Shown: positions 6,241 through 12,793 of the stretch, in pieces
How positions within the stretch are numbered: position 1 is the stretch's first letter
How the letters are laid out: each line of letters opens with the position of its first letter
NCBI GenBank assembly: GCA_903934275.1
Contig: CAIZNF010000447.1
Location: 1 to 14,314 of the forward strand
Reading direction: 5' to 3'
Length of the DNA: 14,314 nt
Source of the DNA: an uncultured Nitrosomonadales bacterium
Lineage (GTDB): Bacteria > Pseudomonadota > Gammaproteobacteria > Burkholderiales > Gallionellaceae
Made by a program: the position numbers and the translations under genes
Notes under the pieces: model-generated
Seen by the model: only the letters and a program-made list of their open reading frames with translations
Databases searched by the model: none
What the model was told of the DNA's origin: nothing

Positions 6241-6918
6241 ATGAGCAACCGCGTTACCGAACAACTCACCGCGGCAGGAGCCGCCATCGAGCACGATTCC
6301 TTCGCCATCATCGACCGCGAAGTTGCGCACCACGCTTACACCGCCGAACAATGGCCGCTGGTGCGGCGCATGATCCACGCCACCGCCGACTTCGAATTCA
6401 ACGGGCTGGCGCGCTTCCATCCCGACGCGATACAGGCCGGACTCGCCGCCGTGCTGCGGGGAAATACGGCCATTGTCGCCGATGTGGAAATGATCAGCGT
6501 CGGCCTCTCTCCCATCCGCCTCAAACACTTTGGCTTGACCGTGCGGCAATTCATTTCCGATGCCGATGTGATCGCGCAAGCCAAAGAAGAAAACAGTACG
6601 CGCGCCGTGCAGGCGATGCGCAAGGCACATCGCTTGGGCTTGCTCAATGGCTCCATCGTCGGCATCGGCAACGCGCCCACCGCGCTGATCGAAGTGGTGC
6701 GCCTGATCCGCGAGGAAGGCGCGAAGCCCGCGCTGGTGATCGGCATGCCGGTGGGCTTCGTCTCCGCCGCCGAATCGAAATCGCTGCTGGCCGCACAGCA
6801 GGATGTGCCGTGGATCATCACCGAGGGCAGGAAAGGCGGTTCCACCTTGGTGGTGTCCGCATTGCACGCCTTCCTGTCGCTGGCCGAAACGCAGCAGCGC
6901 GAAGCACAAACCGCCTGA
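6241..6918 (+). CDS. cbiC: Cobalt-precorrin-8 methylmutase CbiC/CobH
   Basis: CbiC moves the C11 methyl group to C12, giving cobyrinic acid. The 225-residue protein has RMIHATAD (43-50), with H46 at the position of the catalytic histidine, and later IGNAPTAL and GMPVGFVSAAESK, which are typical family segments. The start has GAGGA 6 nt upstream, overlapping the cbiX stop. The gap to cbiX is 9 nt and to cbiD 5 nt, so it sits inside the operon. The length is normal and I see no damage. Confidence 0.95.
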   Translation: MSNRVTEQLTAAGAAIEHDSFAIIDREVAHHAYTAEQWPLVRRMIHATADFEFNGLARFHPDAIQAGLAAVLRGNTAIVADVEMISVGLSPIRLKHFGLTVRQFISDADVIAQAKEENSTRAVQAMRKAHRLGLLNGSIVGIGNAPTALIEVVRLIREEGAKPALVIGMPVGFVSAAESKSLLAAQQDVPWIITEGRKGGSTLVVSALHAFLSLAETQQREAQTA

Positions 6919-6923
6919 ATACC

Positions 6924-8069
6924 ATGAGCAGCGCTGCCGCAACCGGGAAGGTGCGCAAAGGCGATAGCAAGCGCCGGCGCGGCAACCGCAACGGTTTCAC
7001 CACCGGAGCCAATGCCGCCGCTGCGGCTGCGGCGGCCACACTGGGGCTGGTGCAGGGCAGCGTGCCGGAACAGGTGGAGTGCCTGTTGCCCAATGCGCAA
7101 CGCGTCGCGTTTCACATCACCGAGGGCCGTGTGGATGGCCTGTGGGCGCATGCGGTAAGCATCAAGGATGCGGGCGATGACCCAGATGCGACCAACGGCG
7201 CGCACCTCACCGCCGATGTGCGCCGCATTCCCGGCGGCAGCGGTGTCGCATTGCGGGGTGGAGCGGGCGTAGGTATCGTGACCAAACCCGGCCTAGGTCT
7301 CGAAGTGGGCGGAGTCGCGATCAATCCTGTTCCGCGCCGCAACATCATCGAAAACGTGCAGGCGGCAGGCGCACCGATATTGGCGGCGGGCGATGGCTTG
7401 GAAGTGACCATTTCGGTGCCGGGCGGCGAAGAGATGGCAAAGAAAACGCTCAATGCGCGGCTCGGCATCCTCGGCGGAATTTCGATACTCGGCACCACCG
7501 GCATCGTGCGTCCCTATTCCACTGCGGCGTTCCGCGCGAGCGTGGTGCAGGCGGTGCAAGTGGCCGCAGCCCAAGGGCAGAAGAGCGTGGTGTTCACCAC
7601 CGGCGGGCGCACCGAGAAATGCGCGCTACGGAATTTTCCTGAACTTGACGAAGCCTGTTTCGTACAGATGGGCGATTTTACCAGGGCCGCTTTTCAGGCC
7701 GCACTGAAACACAAAATGGAACACATCATCGTCGGCGCGATGGTGGGCAAGCTCACCAAGATCGCGCAGGGGCTGCCGGTCACACATGCCTGGCGCAAGG
7801 AAGTGGATCGCGACCTGATTGCGGAAGTCGCCGCCGAAGTGGGCGCGCCCGCCGGGCTGGTGGAAGAAATCCGTAGCGCAGAAACCGCGCGCTTTGCCGC
7901 AGAAAAACTGGAGCAGATGGGGCTTGCCGTTGTATTCCATCGCGCGCTGGCGCAGCGTGCGTTGCGCACACTGCGCACGGTCTATCCGGGGCCACACCGG
8001 CTCACCGTGCTTGCCTGCGATTTCGCGGGCAAGCCCATCGTTACCGTGGAAGAATCAGAACATGCATAA
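6924..8069 (+). CDS. cbiD: Cobalt-precorrin-5B C1-methyltransferase CbiD
   Basis: CbiD methylates C1 of cobalt-precorrin-5B and is diagnostic of the early-cobalt pathway. The 381-residue protein begins with a basic stretch and then NGFTTGANAAAAAA (23-36), matching the family GYTTGxCAxAAAK motif, but the usual cysteine is Asn30. Further family segments are RGGAGVGIVTKPGL (112-125), LGILGGISILGTTGIVRPYS (181-200) and GKLTKIAQGLPVTHA. ATG 6924 is chosen because it follows the cbiC stop directly and gives normal family length; the open frame upstream to 6351 lies over cbiC. No clear Shine-Dalgarno is seen. It overlaps cbiET by 8 nt. Confidence 0.93.
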   Translation: MSSAAATGKVRKGDSKRRRGNRNGFTTGANAAAAAAAATLGLVQGSVPEQVECLLPNAQRVAFHITEGRVDGLWAHAVSIKDAGDDPDATNGAHLTADVRRIPGGSGVALRGGAGVGIVTKPGLGLEVGGVAINPVPRRNIIENVQAAGAPILAAGDGLEVTISVPGGEEMAKKTLNARLGILGGISILGTTGIVRPYSTAAFRASVVQAVQVAAAQGQKSVVFTTGGRTEKCALRNFPELDEACFVQMGDFTRAAFQAALKHKMEHIIVGAMVGKLTKIAQGLPVTHAWRKEVDRDLIAEVAAEVGAPAGLVEEIRSAETARFAAEKLEQMGLAVVFHRALAQRALRTLRTVYPGPHRLTVLACDFAGKPIVTVEESEHA

Positions 8070-9468
8070 TTCCGATTCCAGTTCGAAAGTGAGACAAGGC
8101 GGCGACAAGCGAGCGACGCAGATAGTGCAGGTAGCACAGCAAGGAGCGAGCGAGGAAGCCAACGCAGTATCGCTGAAGAAATGGGATCGGAAGCCCTGTT
8201 CGATCATCGGCATTCTGGACGATGGCTGGATCGGGCTGTCGGATCAGGCGCGCGCGAAACTCGCCGCAGCGTCCTGCGTGATCGGCGCGGGGCGCACGCT
8301 GGAGCTGGTTGCGCCGCATCTTTCGGCGCAGGCCAAACAACACGACATGGATGGCGCGTTGCTGCGCGTGCCGGAATGGATAACTGCGGCATTGTCTGAA
8401 GGCCGGAAGGTTGCCGTGCTCGCCACCGGCGACCCGCTATGCCACGGCATCGCCAACCTGTTGCTCGACAAGATCGGTGCAGGCAGCATCGAGATATTAC
8501 CCGCGCTCTCTACGGCACAACTTGCCTTCGCCCGCCTCGGGCGGCCTTGGCAGCAGGCGCAGATCATCTCGGTACACGGCAAGGATGCGGGTGAATGGAG
8601 CACCGGCGCAACGCCGCAGCACGGCCTGTATGTGCTGGTGCGCGCCGTTGCCGAATACGACTTGCTCGCGGTATTCACCAGCCCGGAAAATGGCCCGGAG
8701 CGCATCGCGCGCGCGCTGCTGGCGGCCGGATACAGCGACGAGTTGCGCCTGTCGGTGGCATCGCGCCTGCTGTTGCCAGACGAAGAAGTCAGCGCCGACT
8801 TGACGCTCGCCGATGCGGCGGCGAGCAAATTTGCTTCTCCCAATATCGTGGTGCTTGAACGTATCGCACCGCAGCCGCGCCGCGCCCTGTTCGGGTTTGC
8901 GGATGAAGAATATGTGCAGCGCCAGCCGGAGAAAGGCCTCATCACCAAGCTGGAAGTGCGCGCGGTATCGCTGGCCAAGCTCGGCCTGACCGAGGACAGC
9001 ATCGTATGGGACATCGGCGCGTGCTCCGGCTCGGTGGGGCTGGAAGCCGCACGCATCGCGCGTCGCGGCCATGTGTGGGCGATCGAAAAAAATGCGGAAG
9101 ATGCCGCCAATGCGCGCGAAAATGCAAGGCGCTTGCGCGCCACCAATTACACCTTGCTCGAAGGCAAGGCACCCGATCAACTCGATATATGGCCCGACCC
9201 CGACGCGGTATTTATCGGCGGTTCGGGCGGCAAACTCGCAACGCTGATCCAGTTGGCGCTGTCGCGTCTCAAGCCGGGCGGGCGGCTGGTGATGAATTTC
9301 GTGACCTTCGAAAACCTCGCTGCGGCCACAAGCGCACTCACGGCAGCAGGCGCGACATGGGAGGTAGTGCAACTGCAAGCAGCGCGCAGCCAGCCGATAC
9401 TCGACATGCACCGACTTGCCGCACAGAACCCGGTGTGGATTGTCACAACAACAAAGGAAATTAAATGA
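8062..9468 (+). CDS. cbiET: Fused cobalt-precorrin-7 C5-methyltransferase / C15-methyltransferase (decarboxylating) CbiET
   Basis: This 468-residue CobL-type fusion methylates C5 (CbiE part) and methylates C15 with loss of the C12 acetate carboxyl (CbiT part). CbiE spans about 46-270: SIIGILDDGWIGL (47-59), VIGAGRTLEL (73-82) and ATGDPLCHGI (121-130). CbiT follows the linker ITKLEVRA (294-301) with the Rossmann SAM motif VWDIGACSGSVGLEAAR (315-331) and FIGGSGG (384-390). The first 45 residues, including QGGDKRATQIVQVAQQGASE (12-31), are extra to the family and are encoded by repeat-like DNA. No later in-frame ATG precedes the CbiE core, so the extension is probably translated, although GTG at 8089 or 8125 remains possible. 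It overlaps the cbiD end by 8 nt, with GGAAG 9 nt upstream. Confidence 0.93.
   Translation: MHNSDSSSKVRQGGDKRATQIVQVAQQGASEEANAVSLKKWDRKPCSIIGILDDGWIGLSDQARAKLAAASCVIGAGRTLELVAPHLSAQAKQHDMDGALLRVPEWITAALSEGRKVAVLATGDPLCHGIANLLLDKIGAGSIEILPALSTAQLAFARLGRPWQQAQIISVHGKDAGEWSTGATPQHGLYVLVRAVAEYDLLAVFTSPENGPERIARALLAAGYSDELRLSVASRLLLPDEEVSADLTLADAAASKFASPNIVVLERIAPQPRRALFGFADEEYVQRQPEKGLITKLEVRAVSLAKLGLTEDSIVWDIGACSGSVGLEAARIARRGHVWAIEKNAEDAANARENARRLRATNYTLLEGKAPDQLDIWPDPDAVFIGGSGGKLATLIQLALSRLKPGGRLVMNFVTFENLAAATSALTAAGATWEVVQLQAARSQPILDMHRLAAQNPVWIVTTTKEIK
8090..8170. repeat. Repeat-like segment encoding the CbiET N-terminal extension
   Basis: AGCGAGCGA occurs twice (8108-8116 and 8145-8153), each followed by ACGCAG (8116-8121 and 8162-8167). 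A small GTGC/GCAC hairpin (8125-8128 / 8134-8137) lies between. The low-complexity, repeat-like DNA and its absence from the normal protein family suggest an in-frame insertion. It resembles dispersed repeats I have seen in related genomes, but that is recollection and not evidence from this window. Confidence 0.35.
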
Positions 9469-9632
9469 ACCTAAAAAACATAGCTGTCCGCAGATTACGC
9501 AGATTTCCGCAGATTAAACAGCAAGTAACTTTTGAGTGCAGGCACACCTTTGGGGTAACGGTGGAATTCGCCTACAACCCTCTGAAAATCTGCGTTAATC
9601 TGCGTAATCTGCGGACTGAACTGAGGTTTTAA
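9465..9632 (+). other. Gap-spanning 55-codon open frame (probably not a gene)
   Basis: An ATG overlapping the cbiET stop (ATGA) opens a 55-codon frame that crosses the whole gap and stops 1 nt before the cbiL ATG. AAAGGAA (9453-9459) is well placed as a ribosome binding site for this ATG. About a third of the frame is the two arms of a 30-bp inverted repeat, so the peptide is Arg/Leu-rich without family resemblance. I read 9465 as the former cbiL start site and the frame as repeat DNA that still allows translational read-on into cbiL. Confidence 0.2.
9486..9616. repeat. 30-bp inverted-repeat element between cbiET and cbiL
   Basis: The arms 9486-9515 and 9587-9616 are complementary over 30 positions with three mismatches in the middle. 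Each arm is built from tandem copies of a CGCAGATT-type unit, and the arms enclose 71 nt. ATGAAC occurs on both sides of the segment, at 9465-9470 and 9634-9639, each preceded by TTAA. This could be a target duplication or just two similar start sites. As RNA the arms would form a long hairpin within the operon transcript. Confidence 0.75.
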
Positions 9633-9633
9633 G

Positions 9634-10410
9634 ATGAACGATAACCAGCGTTATGGAAAACTGATTGGCGCTTCGCTGGGTCCCGGCGATCCGGAATTAA
9701 TTACGCGCCGCGCCTGGGCCGCGCTGCAATCTGGCGCACGTTGGCTCTACCCGGTCAAGAAGGCCGAAGAAAGTTCATACGCTCTGGCTATCGCCGAGCG
9801 AGGCGGCCTCGCCGTGCCCGCCGATGCAGAAGCCCTCGTTTTTCCGATGACCCGCGATGCGGAGATTCTCGGCAAGGCTTGGGCGCGCGCGGCGGCGCGC
9901 ACCATCGAGCTGCTTGCCGAAGGGCGCGATCTGGTGTTTCTCGTCGAGGGCGATGCCTCGACCTTCGCCACGTTCGGCCATCTCGCCCGCGTGGTTCGCC
10001 AGCTTGCGCCCGAAGTCGAAGTGGAGACGATTCCCGGCGTGTCGTCCTTTGCGGCGGCGGCTGCCGCGACCGGCATCACGCTCGCCGAAGAGGATGAAAC
10101 CCTTGCCGTGATTCCTGCCGCTTACGGGATCGGTGTGATCGACCATTTGATAGACGAGTTCGATACGCTGGTGCTGTTTAAGGTCAAACCCATGATTGAC
10201 GAAATCGTCGAGCTGCTCGAACGCAGAGGGCTTCTTGCCACGAGTTGTTTCATCGAGAAGGTCGGCGCACCGGACGAGCGGATCGTCCGCGATGTGGCAA
10301 GCCTCAAGGGTGAAAAAGTGAATTACCTCTCGCTGATGCTGGTGCAGAATCCGGGCCGAGTGCGCGGCGAACTACGGCGCGGCTGCCGCAAGAAAATCGA
10401 AACGGCATGA
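9634..10410 (+). CDS. cbiL: (Cobalt-)precorrin-2 C20-methyltransferase CbiL/CobI
   Basis: CbiL is the SAM-dependent methylase that adds the C20 methyl to cobalt-factor II / precorrin-2, the first methylation after cobalt insertion. The 258-residue protein shows LIGASLGPGDPELITRRA (10-27), the SAM-site region FLVEGDASTFATFGHL (102-117), IPGVSSFAAAAA (137-148) and a C-terminal EKVGAPDER...YLSLMLV segment typical of CobI/CbiL. GAGG (9623-9626) lies 7 nt before the ATG. Its stop overlaps the cbiG start (ATGA). It is separated from cbiET by the inverted-repeat element, the largest gap inside the methylase part of the operon. Confidence 0.95.
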   Translation: MNDNQRYGKLIGASLGPGDPELITRRAWAALQSGARWLYPVKKAEESSYALAIAERGGLAVPADAEALVFPMTRDAEILGKAWARAAARTIELLAEGRDLVFLVEGDASTFATFGHLARVVRQLAPEVEVETIPGVSSFAAAAAATGITLAEEDETLAVIPAAYGIGVIDHLIDEFDTLVLFKVKPMIDEIVELLERRGLLATSCFIEKVGAPDERIVRDVASLKGEKVNYLSLMLVQNPGRVRGELRRGCRKKIETA

Positions 10411-11183
10411 ACAGGCCTTTCCCAAACCAGCGCATTGCGGTTGTTGCCATCACGCGCCACGGCATCGCGCTCGCAGGCCGGATCATCGCCACATTGCCGG
10501 GCGCGCAGCTTTACGCGCCGGACAAATTCCGCGCGGAAGCAGAAGTGGCCGCACCCGGCGCGGCAGTTTGTTATGTCGGTAAAACCGGCGCGCAGATACC
10601 CGCGCTGTTCGAGCATTTCGACGGCATCGTCGCCATCGTTCCGCTCGGCGCGATGGTGCGGATGATCGCGCCGCACCTGAAAGGCAAGGAACGTGACCCC
10701 GGCGTGGTGGTGCTGGATGGGGCGGGGCACTACGCCATACCAGTGCTGTCCGGACATCTGGGCGGTGCCAACGCACTGGCTGAATGCCTTGCCCGCGCGC
10801 TGGGCGCGCTGCCGGTGCTCACCACCGCATCGGATGCACACGAGACGCTGGCGGTGGATTTGCTCGGGCGCGAGCTAGGCTGGACTTTTACCGCCACCAA
10901 GCAAGCGCTGTTGCGCGCCAGCGCCGCCGTGGTCAACGAAGAGCCGGTGGCCTTGGTGCAGGAAGCAGGCAGCCGCGACTGGTGGGCGCACCATGCCAAC
11001 GGGCGCAGCAACGCACTGCCTGCCAACATCCGGTTGCTGCAAAACATCGATGGCATTGACCCTTCAAGCTACGGCGCGGTGCTGTGGATCACACGGCGCA
11101 AACACGATGTATTGCCCGCTACATTGCATGAAGCCATCCTCGACCGGCTGGTGGTTTACATTCCACCGCAGGAGCAAGGATGA
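10407..11183 (+). CDS. cbiG: Cobalt-precorrin-5A hydrolase CbiG, N-terminal and middle domains
   Basis: CbiG opens the ring-A delta-lactone of cobalt-precorrin-5A with loss of acetaldehyde. This 258-residue ORF has only the first two of the usual three domains. The N-terminal domain contains IVAIVPLGAMVRMIAPHL (71-88), the conserved GHLGGANALAE (115-125) and LTTASDAHET (136-145). A middle domain is marked by AVVNEEPVALVQE (171-183) and lies between the N-terminal core and the end. The C-terminal CbiG domain is the next ORF, joined by an ATGA overlap, so the split is at a domain boundary and is not a frameshift inside a domain. Translation is coupled to cbiL by ATGA; no strong ribosome binding site of its own is visible. 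Confidence 0.9.
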   Translation: MNRPFPNQRIAVVAITRHGIALAGRIIATLPGAQLYAPDKFRAEAEVAAPGAAVCYVGKTGAQIPALFEHFDGIVAIVPLGAMVRMIAPHLKGKERDPGVVVLDGAGHYAIPVLSGHLGGANALAECLARALGALPVLTTASDAHETLAVDLLGRELGWTFTATKQALLRASAAVVNEEPVALVQEAGSRDWWAHHANGRSNALPANIRLLQNIDGIDPSSYGAVLWITRRKHDVLPATLHEAILDRLVVYIPPQEQG

Positions 11184-11575
11184 AAGTGGCGCTGGGCATC
11201 GGCTGCGATAGCGGCACACCATTCGACACCATCGCGCAGGCGGTGGATGCGGCGCTGGAGCAGGCGGGTGCCAACGATTTCGATGTGGGCGCGGTAGCCA
11301 GCATCGATCTCAAGGCCAGCGAACCGGGCTTGCTGCAATTTGCCGCAGCGCGCGGCTGGCAGATAAAGTTTTATCCGGCGGCGGAGTTGTCCGCCGTGGC
11401 AGTACCCAATCCGTCCGAAGTGGTGCGCAAATATACCGGTACGTCTTCGGTGTCGGAGGCGGCGGCGCTGCTCGCGGCTGAAACAGACATGAGCCAGTTG
11501 CTCGTCGAGAAATACAAACTGCGCGGCCCGGATGGCCGCAACGCAACCGTCTCCATCGCAAGGATCACGCAATGA
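11180..11575 (+). CDS. cobE: Stand-alone CbiG C-terminal domain / CobE-like protein
   Basis: This 131-residue ORF matches the C-terminal domain of CbiG, which is also the free-standing CobE protein of the aerobic pathway: VALGIGCDSGT (3-13), a VASIDLKASEPGLLQFAAARGW core (38-59), FYPAAELSAV (63-72), then PNPSEVVRKYTGTSSVSEAAALLAA. The usual GCRRGT motif reads GCDSGT here, so two arginines are replaced. It probably acts with the preceding CbiG half as one enzyme. AGGAG lies 5 nt before the ATG, giving it a good ribosome binding site of its own, and it overlaps both neighbours by ATGA. The exact role of the domain is not established in the family. Confidence 0.88.
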   Translation: MKVALGIGCDSGTPFDTIAQAVDAALEQAGANDFDVGAVASIDLKASEPGLLQFAAARGWQIKFYPAAELSAVAVPNPSEVVRKYTGTSSVSEAAALLAAETDMSQLLVEKYKLRGPDGRNATVSIARITQ

Positions 11576-12546
11576 ACCCCAGCACCAAAAAACAACCCGG
11601 CAAAATCATGCTGGTCGGCATCGGCCCCGGCAGCGCCGAACACATGACCGCGCGCGCGCGCAGCGCCATCGCCGAAGCCGATACCGTGGTCGGCTATACG
11701 ACCTACATCAAGCTGATCGAAGACTTGCTGGACGGCAAGGAGGTGGTGAAAAAAGCGATGACCGAAGAACTAGATCGCGCCACCGATACGCTGGAGCTTG
11801 CGCGCGCCGGCAAGAAAGTGGCGCTGATTTCATCGGGTGACGCAGGGGTGTACGGCATGGCCGGGCCCACTTACGAGGTGCTGTTCCAAGCAGGCTGGAC
11901 ACCGGAATCAGGCATCGAGGTGGAAATCGTCCCCGGTGCTTCCGCGCTCAACACCTGTGCCGCACTGGTCGGCGCACCGCTCACGCACGACTTCTGCGCC
12001 ATCTCGCTGTCCGACTTGCTCACGCCGTGGCCGGTGATCGCCAAGCGTCTGGATGCGGCAGCCGCCGCCGATTTTGTGGTGGCGCTGTACAACCCGAAGA
12101 GCGGCCGCCGCACGCGCCAGATTGAACAGGCGCAGCGCCTGTTCCTGCGCCATCGCCGCCCCGATACGCCGGTGGCTATTGTCAAATCCGCCTACCGCCC
12201 CAAGCAAAGTATCGAATTCACCACGCTGGCGCAGATGAGCGAATGCGACATCGGCATGCTCTCGACCGTGCTGATCGGCAACTCGCATACCTTCGTGCGC
12301 GACGGGCTGATGGTCACCCCGCGCGGTTACGCCAACAAATACGACGTGGAAAGCGGCGCAGCAAAAAACGGTGAACGCGCCGGGCGCTCGCTTTCCACCG
12401 GTTTGCAAGGCTGGCTGGAATCGCTGCATGCGAGCGGGGAGTCGCCGCAACAGTTGGCCGCGTGTTACGGATTGCCGGTCGGATATATCGTCGAGGCATT
12501 GGCCGAGCCGCTCGATCTGGATGACAAGTGTGAGGCCGCGTGTTGA
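11572..12546 (+). CDS. cbiH: Cobalt-precorrin-3 C17-methyltransferase CbiH/CobJ with C-terminal extension
   Basis: CbiH methylates C17 and drives ring contraction, forming cobalt-precorrin-4. The 324-residue protein has VGIGPGSAEHMT (15-26), the signature SSGDAGVYGMAGP (87-99), IVPGASALNTCAAL (119-132), ALYNPKSGRR (171-180), LIGNSHT (234-240) and the usual family end TPRGYANKY (249-257). About 67 residues follow that are not in ordinary CobJ/CbiH, which has about 240-250. They include LQGWLESLHASGESPQQLAACYG (278-300), perhaps a small helical domain, and end in Cys320 and Cys324. AAGGA lies 7 nt before the ATG, and there is an ATGA overlap with the upstream ORF. Confidence 0.95.
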   Translation: MNPSTKKQPGKIMLVGIGPGSAEHMTARARSAIAEADTVVGYTTYIKLIEDLLDGKEVVKKAMTEELDRATDTLELARAGKKVALISSGDAGVYGMAGPTYEVLFQAGWTPESGIEVEIVPGASALNTCAALVGAPLTHDFCAISLSDLLTPWPVIAKRLDAAAAADFVVALYNPKSGRRTRQIEQAQRLFLRHRRPDTPVAIVKSAYRPKQSIEFTTLAQMSECDIGMLSTVLIGNSHTFVRDGLMVTPRGYANKYDVESGAAKNGERAGRSLSTGLQGWLESLHASGESPQQLAACYGLPVGYIVEALAEPLDLDDKCEAAC

Positions 12547-12785
12547 GCACTGCCTTGACCATGGTATGCGCCATGTTGCTGGCTCCATTCGTGCTGCTTG
12601 CGGCGCTGGCACAGCGAAACGAGATTTCCAGAGCACTGTTTTCCATCGTGGGGCTTCATTTTGCCAACATGCCGCACAACCTCCACGAATTTTACGAGCG
12701 CTCGGCCAATACTTTTTCTGCCGGTGATTTATCCCCTGCACGACAAGCTGCCGGCATACAGGTAGTTCGAGTGCAACAGCGATAA
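12540..12785 (+). CDS. Small hypothetical protein with one N-terminal membrane segment
   Basis: I do not recognise this 81-codon ORF. It could start at GTG 12540 or TTG 12543, both overlapping the end of cbiH; GAGG at 12532-12535 fits either (4 or 7 nt). Residues about 4-24 are strongly hydrophobic ([19 protein letters not shown]), giving one membrane helix or an uncleaved signal. A soluble part with His and Tyr ([15 protein letters not shown]) follows. The first two thirds have codon use like the neighbours; the last part looks less gene-like. It fills the cbiH-cysG gap almost exactly. It could be a real accessory membrane protein, a gene remnant, or chance. Confidence 0.35.
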   Translation: MLSTALTMVCAMLLAPFVLLAALAQRNEISRALFSIVGLHFANMPHNLHEFYERSANTFSAGDLSPARQAAGIQVVRVQQR

Positions 12786-12793
12786 AGTTCAAT

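Noticed and set aside
8244..9411. Two long minus-strand frames (8244-9146 and 8497-9411)
   Set aside because: Both are antisense to cbiET, whose CbiE and CbiT motifs are complete. No ribosome binding site or domain supports them.
8090..9616. CRISPR array or tandem repeat locus
   Set aside because: The repeats at 8108-8167 and 9486-9616 are few, not evenly spaced and palindromic; no repeat-spacer pattern exists.
12560..12575. CATGG/CCATG inverted repeat near TTGACC as a cysG promoter or operator
   Set aside because: Only 5 bp per arm with a 6-nt loop, it lies inside the small ORF, and no -10 box follows at the proper distance.
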